Source of the DNA: Symbiodinium natans
Lineage: Eukaryota > Sar > Dinophyceae > Suessiales > Symbiodiniaceae
DNA: 46,262 bases
NCBI GenBank assembly: GCA_905221605.1
Contig: CAJNDS010000524.1
Coordinates: forward strand, 894,581-940,842
Reading direction: 5' to 3'
In this document: in pieces, positions 12,653 to 21,448 of the stretch
Numbering within the stretch: position 1 is the first letter of the stretch
Layout of the letters: every line of letters begins with the position of its first letter
Notes under the pieces: generated by a model
Seen by the model: the letters and a program-made list of their open reading frames with translations, nothing else
Databases searched by the model: none
Told to the model about the DNA's origin: nothing
Made by a program: the position numbers and the translations under genes

Positions 12653-13408
12653 ATGGCTACAGCCATGGATTCGCAGGAGCTTCCAACCAAGAGAGCAAGG
12701 GTTGGACCAGACTTGAAGATTACAGTTGATGATGGAGAGTTGGAAGTACACTCACTCATTCTGGAGCTTGCCTCTCCCGTCTTTGCGAGCATGCTCAACA
12801 GCTCCATGAAAGAAGGCTATGGGGCAACAATTGATTTGCCGGGTAAGCGCAAACGTGAGCTGGAGACATTTTATAAATCCCTGCAACTTTGCAGCATGGA
12901 ACCTCTCACCAAAGAGACCGCCCGTTTCCTCACCCAGTGGGCGGATGAGTATCAGGTCGACCCTCTGAAGGCCAAATGCGATGAGTTTCTGATGGGGGCC
13001 CCTGTGGATGGCCCGGCCCTCCAGTTTGCAGTGAAATATGGGCTGCCCAGGCGGACAAAGCAATGCCTCGATATCATGAAAACGGACCTTGCGCAAAACA
13101 TTCATCAGTTGCACGTCCTGACCGACAAGGACTGCGTGCAGCATTTGGCGGACTTCTGGCCCCTGATCATTAGACAAGCAGGCGTTCCGTCTATGGCAAT
13201 GCCAGCGCCGGAGGTCCTGAAAAGCATGTGGCCGTTTCTGGCCCAAGCTGTGCGTTGCACCCCGCAGGCTGTGAAGTTTGCCATTTTGGAGAAGGAGCTC
13301 AAGACCTTCCCTGGTAAACTTTATAACCATTTGCCCTCTTCCTCGCAGTCCGATAGGAAGGGCGAGATGTGGATGACAGAACAGCTTCAACGATTGAACG
13401 TGCTTTAA
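12653..13408 (+). CDS. BTB/POZ-domain protein, single exon
   Basis: A 251-residue protein counted from the ATG at 12653; another Met follows four codons later. A short basic stretch, PTKRAR, comes first. Residues about 19-113 then read as a BTB/POZ fold: DLKITVDDGELEVHSLIL, then LASPVFASMLNSSMKEG, then a helical part ending ADEYQVDPLKAKCDEFL. BTB domains dimerise and often act as cullin-3 substrate adaptors, usually with a partner domain such as MATH, Kelch or BACK. Here the C-terminal 135 residues are probably helical and match no partner I recognise. The frame extends upstream of the ATG without another ATG. The lack of introns could mean retroposition of an mRNA, but no spliced-leader relict or poly-A was seen. 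Confidence 0.85.
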   Translation: MATAMDSQELPTKRARVGPDLKITVDDGELEVHSLILELASPVFASMLNSSMKEGYGATIDLPGKRKRELETFYKSLQLCSMEPLTKETARFLTQWADEYQVDPLKAKCDEFLMGAPVDGPALQFAVKYGLPRRTKQCLDIMKTDLAQNIHQLHVLTDKDCVQHLADFWPLIIRQAGVPSMAMPAPEVLKSMWPFLAQAVRCTPQAVKFAILEKELKTFPGKLYNHLPSSSQSDRKGEMWMTEQLQRLNVL

Positions 13409-13845
13409 GGGGTCAGCCGGGGTCGCGCGTGCACCGGGCATCTGTTGCAAGAGACGGCTCGCATGATGTTTGCGAGCTTCGGGTGTGACTCAAAAGGCAT
13501 CTGCGTTCTGTGTGCTTCTCGCAGTCCACACAAAGATCGTGCTAGAAGGCGCGGAGTCCCTCAAAGGTGCATGATTTTCAACCGTTCTGGAGGGCCCACC
13601 AATGTCCAGGACGCTGGAGCCCTCATGTTCGTAAGGTTTTGGGCCCTCAGGCTGAAACCTTAATATGATGCCAACAAAGACCTTAGCCACTGGCAGGTTT
13701 TTGGCACTCTTGGCCTTTTGACCCCCAAACCGACCACAATCCCAAATGCATGCAAGGGCTTTTCTAAGTTATGGACATTTATGGATTTTTTCGGTACTTT
13801 CAGCTGAGGGGAAACTTGTGGAGAAGCATAGACGAACAACACTCG

Positions 13846-13985
13846 AATATATATATATATATATATCATATATATCTATCATATATGTATATACACATAT
13901 GTATATACATAAATATAAACATAAAAATATAGATATATATATATACAGATATATATATATATATATATATGTATATACATATATT
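13846..13985. repeat. AT microsatellite / low-complexity block
   Basis: About 140 bases of mostly alternating A and T with embedded GTATATACAT-type units. No coding signal. Confidence 0.95.
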
Positions 13986-16735
13986 TAATTGTTCTCTTTT
14001 GTTCGGTGCCTTTTGCAAGATATGTTGCCTGACACGAGAGGATAGAGTGCGTTAAACGACGTTTCGAGTCCTGTCCTGGCCTGATCTGGCCTGGTAGCTT
14101 CTAGGCATCGGCTACACATCGGTCACAATTCACTGCGCGGTGCCCATTTGCGTGTTGCAGGATGCCCAGAACACTTTACTGGTTCGCTATCGAAAGGAGG
14201 CGAGCCGGCAATCTACGCACCTGAGAACCTAAAAAAAAAACATATATATAATTTAGTTACGAAGCTGATTGACACTCCTGGACTTGAGACCACATGCTCT
14301 TTGGACTCCGCCCCTTCTCGCTTTCAGTGCTTGTAGACATCGTAGCCTCTGCGGCGCCTTGCCAGCAAGGATTACCCATCCTCATTCAAAACAGCGATGC
14401 ATGTCGATCAAAAGGGTTCAAGGACTTTTCTTTTTAACCCTCATGGGCTTCTGCCAGGCCGCGTTGGCCAATCTGAAGACCAATGTGGAGCGGCTGCAGG
14501 CCGAATTTTGCTCGTGTCAAGTCACTAAGCAGAGTTTGACTCCTGCAGGCCCTGGCCAGCAGGCTGACGAATCGCACAAGGCTGCGATGCAACGTCGCCC
14601 TGCTGCGCTTTGTTGCCCATGTCATGACCAGCGCTTGGGAGTACATCAGATCACAGAGGGCTTGAGAATCTAAACCGGAGCAAGTGAGCTGAGGTGGAAG
14701 CTGAAACGTCAGCAATACAGGACGCTTGCTTGAAATTGGCACTTGGTGCTTGACTTGGGGCCTTGTGCATGTGCGCGACGTCGTCGCACTGCAGTCCTCT
14801 AGTATGCGGACCCTTTTGGCCTCGTTATCTTTGTGACATGTGGGCATCTCACGAAGGTGTCGCAATGTTCTTCTCTAGTATGCTATCTATTTTGGCGTTG
14901 GGACATGTAAGGTTCAGGATATGGCGGCTAGTTTAGTTGCTGTATGGCTATATGCTTGTTCCAATCTTTACAGGGGCCTTGGATGACAGAACACAGAGCA
15001 CAAAGCCATCATGATGTTTTTTTATTAGTTGGGAAACCTGTGCTTGCGGTTTTCTGCGCTAAGTCTCGCGCACATTTCGCTTGCTTTAGCCATGTTGCAA
15101 GAGTAGCCTGGCAAGGGCGTGACAACGAGGACTGGCTTTCGATGGGTCGCCTTTTGCATGGGTTGCCTTTTGCAGAATCAGACAGGTACTTGGGGCGAGA
15201 TGCCTTTTGTCTGCGTAGGTTGACTTGGGGCGGGCACCTACTGTAGTAGTCGGCCTTATCTAGGTAGAGATCGCGGGCCCGAGACTGCAAGGTGAAGAAT
15301 CTCAGCTACAGCCGTGGGTCGCAACTGCAGGCACCCTTCCTTCAGCCTTCAGTTGAGCCATGCGAAGCAATCGCGGGCTTGTTCCCCTTGATGCAGGTGA
15401 GGCTTGAAAACGTGCTTCTGGAGGCTTGCCCAGCTGCGTCCAGCATTTCCTTGCGTTGCGTTGGCATGCCTGTACCCTAGAACCAAATTCTAAATCCGAC
15501 GTCGTGCTCAAAGCCTGTCGAGGCTGGGAAAGCCTTCGCCGTTACAGGCCCGACGAGTGGTGGCAATTCATGCTTGGGTTTCCAATGAGTTTGAGCAAGG
15601 ACAAGCGAATTTTGGCTGCATACTGGGTCAAGCTTTCACCCCCGGATCATGCATTGTGGGATTGCAGCAGCCGACAGGAGTTCATAAGTCACCCTTGCGC
15701 TTCACCAGCATCAGCACCTACTACACGGCAGCAGAGTACCTTAAGCCCTCAGCCCCAAACCTTAAACCAGTCCGGGGTCCTAAGCCTCAAGCTTAAAAGC
15801 CTTCTCACTCGCCAAAGACTGCGAAGTGATGGGCATGGAGACCGTTGCCACAGGCGACATGGGTGTATTCGGCCCAGCGGTTTGCTGGCGTTAGGGTTTC
15901 CCTATGGCACTGTGGATCTGCAGAGCATGCCGAACCGGCACAGGCCCGGTGAGGGGATGGGGTTAAGGCATATTAAGGCCCAATGCCAAACCCTCAATTA
16001 ATCTGAAACCATAAGCTCAAGGTGGAGATGACCAAGTAGATGACCAGTTTTTTTTCTGTACCTCTTCTTGCAATTCAATCCAAGTTCGTTGTTGCGCTCA
16101 GATTCCCCGATTGCTTGTTTCAGTCATGCGGACTCGTGCTAACCTGGCCTTGCAAGTTGTGAGAACTCCCACCATCTTATTTTCGTACCTCTTGCGGAGC
16201 TTGAAGCCGTACACTCCAATGGGACTAGGCCTTCCCAAAGCCTGGACACCCAGATGTTGCACGGCACGTATAGGAAGCTTGCTCCAAAAGCAGGCTCAAG
16301 GGGGTCACGCGCCTATTCCAGCCCGCCCGGGAAGTTTGCTCCGAATGCCAGGGCAAGTGGGCCAATTGTTTTTTACTTGTTCAAGCAGGAGAACCTGAAA
16401 GACATGTTCAAGTCAACCCGGGTGCTCGAAAGAATTGAAACAGAAGCAATAAACATCGAAACAGGAGTCATCCCCACGAATTTCTCCGGATGTTTTTGCA
16501 GAACCTTGCTGTCAGCCGACCGCGGCATGATCACAAGACCAGAGACTCATGATCTGCACGTTCAAGATGACATGCCACAGTACGGTCAGGGCAGAGTGTG
16601 GCGGGTTGCTTCCTTCAGTGCGTTCCCTGCAAAGCATCCGTCCCAGGAGCCGCGGCCCCGCTCCTCAGGATGAGCTTGCGCAGTAAAGTCTCTCAAGTCG
16701 GCGAAGATGCCAGGCCTGCGACAAGTGATTGGTAG
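13986..16735. other. gene-poor interval before the kinase gene
   Basis: Frames such as 15426-16001 (plus) are open but show no recognised domain. Degenerate telomere-like words (CCCTAAA-related) are scattered at about 15740-15800 and 15960-16015. The kinase gene's first exon or exons, including a transit peptide, should lie near the right end but could not be fixed. Confidence 0.45.
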
Positions 16736-18496
16736 AAAAGCGAAGGTGGCGCACTGCATCTTGACGAAGTGCGTCCCGTGAGCGCGCCCTTGAGGCAATT
16801 GGTGGCCGTGCCTGAGGAACGATTCCGCGAGCTCGTGTCGGCAGAAGTGTCCTTCCTCGCTTCGGTCCCCGTTCAGCCTGTTAGCATGCGCCAGGCTCCG
16901 TGGCGCCGCAAGGGTTTCACATTGCTAACTTACTGCTACTGCTAGCACTCCAACACTTTGACAGGAACAGTTGAGGAGTTGGTCTCTGTGTCTGCATGTG
17001 TGTAACCCGCTCAGATTGTGACCTGGTGTGATACACGCGACATGATCCCATTCATCCAGACGGAAATTCCAAAACGGTTTGCGCTGCGGATACGTCTCAT
17101 TGAGACCTTAGAAGGCTGGCAGGAGAGCGGGCACAGATCAGCTGCATTCTGTACACTTGCTATGAACCAGGTTGATTCTGGCTACACACACATGGCCCTG
17201 CAGGACATTCCCGAGCTAGCGAAGCTCCATCACAGATTGACGAGGTGGTACCGGGAGTTGGTGTTGCTGAACTACAGTACGCAGGACTGCGGGCACCTCA
17301 CCAAGACGCTGAAGTCAATACGGGACGAAGGCCGAGATGTTATTGCCGTCTCAGCCTCCGGCATCTACAAGCTACACAAAATGAAGAAGCAGAAGCAGCA
17401 AGACACCAACTTCTTGGATCGGTGGCTTGATGGGTTCCTGCTTTCCAGGAGCTTCGGTTGAAGCTCAAGAATCTTCATAAAGATTACCTTCTTACTCAAC
17501 CATGCTCTGAGACTCGGGTCCAGACTCATCTCTAAGGATTGGAACGAATGCGCTTTTTGATCAGTTCGTGGCGATTGCAAGCAAGCAAGATGGAGGCTTG
17601 GCCCGCCCGACCGGCATTACAGATCCGCGTGCGGACCTTAGTTAACCGCCACGTGGCGACGTGGAGCCTATTGAAGCCTGAGTAGAAGCTACTCGTAAGC
17701 CGATGCCCATCCGGTCTCGAATGCGGTACTGAAAAGGGATTTGCCCGAGCTCTGCCAGGCTGCAACGCAACGAAGGTCTGCGAGCATGCTGCGCAAATGT
17801 CAGCCTACCTGTGCTACCAGCGCTTCGGCCGCGAGCCGAAGTACACTGTGGAGGACTTCAAGGCAAGGTCGGGCAGCTTAGGTAGCCGCGTTCCTGTTGC
17901 CAGAAGTCCTTGCATAAAGCCCACAGTCCTTCAACTCTATGTTGCACTTCCCTTCCTTGCATCTGAGTTGAAAGCCTGGAAAGGCTGGTGAGATTGGGCC
18001 GCAAGAGAACTCCCCGTGCCACTTCAGCTACATTCCTAGCTACCTCAGATACATCATGTGTGAGCTTCTGAAGAACAGCTTCCGAGCAACGCTCATGACA
18101 TCTTCCGGTATTGAGGACATTAACAGGCGCCCAGTTCACATTCGGGTGTGCCGTGATGAGCATCAAGTTGCAATCCTGGTGAGTGATGAAGCAGGTGGAA
18201 TTCCATTTGAGGTTGGTGACCGCATCTGGTCCTACATGTACGGGACTGCTGCTAAAATGAAGCAGGCCAAAGTTCAACCGGGTGGTAGCCAAAGCGCAGA
18301 AAGCACAGAAGAAGATTTGCTGTCTGGATATGGAGTTGGGCTGCCCTGTGCCCGGCTTTATGCGCGGTATCTTGGAGGAAATCTGTCAGTGACCTCCTAT
18401 CCGGGATATGGGACCCAAGCGCATCTGCTCTTGCCACGGATTGACACGGAGCAGGTGGAGGAGCTGCCAGGATGCAGCTTTCACGATCCCATCTGA
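16736..18496 (+). CDS. mitochondrial pyruvate / branched-chain dehydrogenase kinase (PDK/BCKDK family), 5' end unresolved
   Basis: These kinases phosphorylate the E1 subunit of the pyruvate or branched-chain ketoacid dehydrogenase complex in mitochondria and switch it off. Exons: about 16736-16894 (ends PVSMRQ), 17015-17448, 17537-17640, 17759-17862, 17993-18496. All join in frame. The helical N-domain shows EIPKRFALRI, a GRDVIAVSASGIYKLHK stretch and FLDRWLDGFLLSR continuing into IGTN and ITDPRAD. The GHKL ATPase part has the N-box ELLKNSFRAT, the G1 box SDEAGGIP and the G2 box GYGVGLPCARLYARYLGG followed by GYGTQA. Introns are GC-AG (16895-17014), GA-AG (17449-17536), GT-AG (17641-17758) and GC-AG (17863-17992). 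Downstream of the first exon there are 381 residues, so the whole is near the family's 400-440. PDK and BCKDK cannot be told apart here. The start codon and transit peptide are missing. Confidence 0.9.
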
Positions 18497-18594
18497 CCGG
18501 AGAAAAAGAGAGCCAAGCAAAATGGCATAAGACACAGCGCAGTGCGAAGGACTTCGTTGGCATTTGGGTCCCGACACTGACACAGAGTCTTTCG

Positions 18595-18660
18595 ACAGGA
18601 TGCAATGGTTGCGGCAAGAGCACCTTGTTTGGCGTGTTGTCTGCATGCGGCTCGTGCCTT
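18595..18660 (+). CDS. possible orphan exon with ABC-type Walker A motif
   Basis: A short stretch reads GCNGCGKSTLFGVLSACG. This matches the Walker A loop of ABC ATPases, and GCGKSTLF is close to the peroxisomal ABCD form. It is preceded by CGACAG, a plausible acceptor, about 100 bases after the kinase stop. I found no signature motif, Walker B or other ABC exon within the next 2 kb, so it may be a stray exon, a relic or chance. Confidence 0.25.
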
Positions 18661-20693
18661 GGTCATGTGTCGAGTCCGTTTACGAGTTGATAAGGGTTGG
18701 GGGAGTTTGCTAGGTCTATGTTTGTTTTCTGAGATTTCTGAGGCAGGCATCAGCCAGAGCTGCCTGCCGGGATCGAGCTGTACATGGCTCCAGCCTTACA
18801 CGGGTGCATGTGCTGCGCAGCAGGAAATTTCCCCCCCCCCCCCCCGGCAACAAAAACGATATCCCCCTGTTTTTAGAAGGGGTGCTCGCAGAATAAATCA
18901 ACAGGCCTGAAGCTATCAGGCCGCTGGCCGCCGTGGATCGGCATGGTACAGGAGAAGTCTCGCTCAAGAATTGTAGACACGTGTCCACAGCCACACGGGC
19001 CAACTCTTGCGACGCTGCATACGCTGCGTACGTCTGTGGACGAGACTATAACAAAGAAGGATCGGAGACACCAGCGAGCGAACAGCAAACCGACAGGCCG
19101 GCCTTGGTGCACTCTCCGCGAGGTAGGTTTAAGTTGATCTGTTGAAATGGAGCCAACTGGAGTCAAAATTCGCTGGCAAGCGGCTCTGCCCGGGCGGCAG
19201 CCGAGTTTTTGATACCCGTTTGCTTGCATTGTTCAACCCGAAACCTGCCAAACAACCCCGTGTCCGATGCCTGAGTTTCGATCTGTTCGTGACGGCCGAC
19301 TCCAATTTCACCCCAGTGTTTTTCTGTTTGATTTCTTGGCGACAGCTGAGCCGTTTGAACTCCGGTGAACTCCATTACCCTTGAGATGCCCTTGGGTGCC
19401 TGGGGCGTACGCGGCGTAGTGCATCCCAATATACGTACCTTACATGCCATGAAGCACCTGCACGTGAAGTGAACCCTGCAATCACCCCTCCGAGGAGAAC
19501 TCATCTTTGTCTGGGGTGAGCCTACCATCGGACGGCGCTGCACAATGTCTCTTTGCTGACCGCTACTGACCAGTTAAAGCTCCTGGTGGCGGTGCCACAC
19601 ACACACACACTCGGCAGGACGAGGTTGTCGAGATACCACAAAAGCTGTATTGTTCGAAGCACAGGATCAAGATTTTGTTGCGAGCAAGTCATTAGCCAAC
19701 AAGCAAATCTCGTGGGCGTCATGCTGGCAAAGAAAGGCCCCTTGTTCACGGAGCCGTTGGCCTGGATGTCTGGGAGCTCGCCTAAGCACTGTCACTGCAG
19801 ATGCCTGAGTGGTTGTTCCAAACTTGCCTGCTTCAGGCACCATTCCCTGAAGGCAATGCAGGAGGAGGCCCTTCAACTTCGTGACCTACCGAGTGCCCCC
19901 TTGTTCAAGCAAACCTGGTGCCAAGGAGGTGTCAAGCCTTGAGTCGCGAGCTCCGCGCTCGGGGCGCTCGGGCGAGTAGACAGGGCGAGCCCGTCGACAA
20001 ACTTCAAGACCAAATGTTGGCATCAGGTTCAAAATCTCCTGGCTGAGCTTGACTTTAATCCGGCCCGCCTCCCGGTCTCCTAGTTCGCCGATTCTATGCG
20101 CTTTTTGAGCTCAGCTTAGGCAGCAGCTGACAGCCTGGTTTCTGACCTTCGCGTGCAGGACCAAGGATCCACCCATTGCCGAGTTGTGATATTCTCAACT
20201 TGAAGCAAAAGAAACAAGGCTGTCAAGGATGACTGGTATGGGAAGCTGTCTGGTGGCCAACGGTCGAAGGCCCGCCGTGTTGTCTGCGGTTTTGAGGAGA
20301 TGGACATCTTGAGAGAGTGTCCTGCAGGCTGAGCTCGTGAGACAGATTTTTCTCCAAGAAGAATGCCCTCGCATCCTCTTGATAGACGAGGACTTCTGTG
20401 CTTAAAGCTGTTTGAATAAGCCCTTGGGAATGATTCCGAGTCGGTTTTCTGTTCTTTCAACCTTTCTCAATCACGTTTAAGAGGCTCTCGGCCCGCTGGA
20501 CGCGCAGTCCAAGAGTCTGGTGCAGACAAAGCTGAAGGCGACCGAGGGTGTAGAAAGCTGCCGTGTAGCTGTAAGGGGCCTTCGACTCTATTCAGGGTTC
20601 CCACGCAAAGCTCAATCAAGGTTTGCTTCTGTGTTCAGAGCAGGCGACTTGGCCTGAGACGCCAAACAGGTATCAACCCTGGCTCCTCACGCA
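18661..20693. other. gene-poor interval
   Basis: It contains a run of about 15 C at 18831-18845. A 129-residue frame at 19553-19942 has no recognised domain. Nothing else is supported. Confidence 0.5.
18831..18845. repeat. poly-C homopolymer
   Basis: An uninterrupted run of about 15 C. Its length is likely variable and prone to sequencing error. Confidence 0.9.
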
Positions 20694-20884
20694 ACCCTTA
20701 ACTCGAAACGGCAAGCACAGGAAACCCTCAGCCCTAAGCTCAAGACCCCAAAGCTTGAAATTTGAACCCGAATCGGGTTTTAAGGTTCCGGGTATTGGGA
20801 CCTTGTGCTGCTCTTCCGGTTGCGGTTTGGCGTTTGAGGGTTCAGGGTTTCGGGACCTTGCAGGGCTTTCGGGTTTGGGGTTGA
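20694..20884. repeat. decayed telomere-like tract in inverted (head-to-head) orientation
   Basis: The left half is rich in CCCTAA-like words (AACCCTTAA, AAACCCTCAGCCCTAA). The right half carries the complement (GAGGGTTCAGGGTTTCGGG, TCGGGTTTGGGG). The halves meet at a near-perfect palindrome at 20765-20779, arms AACCCGA and TCGGGTT around one A. It ends about 250 bp left of the YR retrotransposon. Confidence 0.6.
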
Positions 20885-21131
20885 AGGAGTAGCAGAGTCG
20901 TAACTAGCCCCCCCCAACCCCCACCCGCACTAGGCCTTCTGCCACCAGTCGCTGATATTGGCCCCAATCTCAGGTGCTCTTCCGAAGGAGCGTGATTTTC
21001 AGCAGTCAAGTGCCAGAAGCAAGAACGCCTCCAATCACAAGGCCATTCACCACCTGGATGCTCACAGCCACTGCGTGGTACGGAACTCAGCGCTTTATCA
21101 GGGCCGCTGTAAAGGTGCAGTATGGTGCAGT

Positions 21132-21448
21132 CGCATTCGTGACTTGTTACGACAGTGTATGCTAGCCGATGCTCTTGATGCTCTTGGGGGAACATCGAAG
21201 GTGTTCCCCCCTAACGCCCTGGCGGTTAGCCTGCGGAAGCTAGTTCTTGTCCAGACATGTTACAGGTGCAGTTTTGCTACATGCGGACATGTGCCTTTGT
21301 TGACGTGTGCTAGCGCTCAGCTAGCTTATTAGGGACGAACAGAAAGCTAGCTCGAAGAGCAAGCTATAATGTGGCATGGCCTTGAGGAATTCCTTCCGAT
21401 ATGTCTGGCTAGTCCCCGTCAACACGGGGGGGGCAAAACTTCCAAGTG
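21132..21448 (+). repeat. split direct repeat A1 (left end of YR element)
   Basis: 317 bp, matching A2 (293 bp) with no difference seen by eye except 24 extra bases at about 21175-21198. It holds three hairpin-capable inverted repeats: GGGGGAACA/TGTTCCCCC (21186-21210, only in A1), an imperfect CTAACGCC/GGCGGTTAG (about 21211-21230), and AGCTAGCTT/AAGCTAGCT (21319-21352). It also contains the first ATG of the YR frame (21376). Confidence 0.95.
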
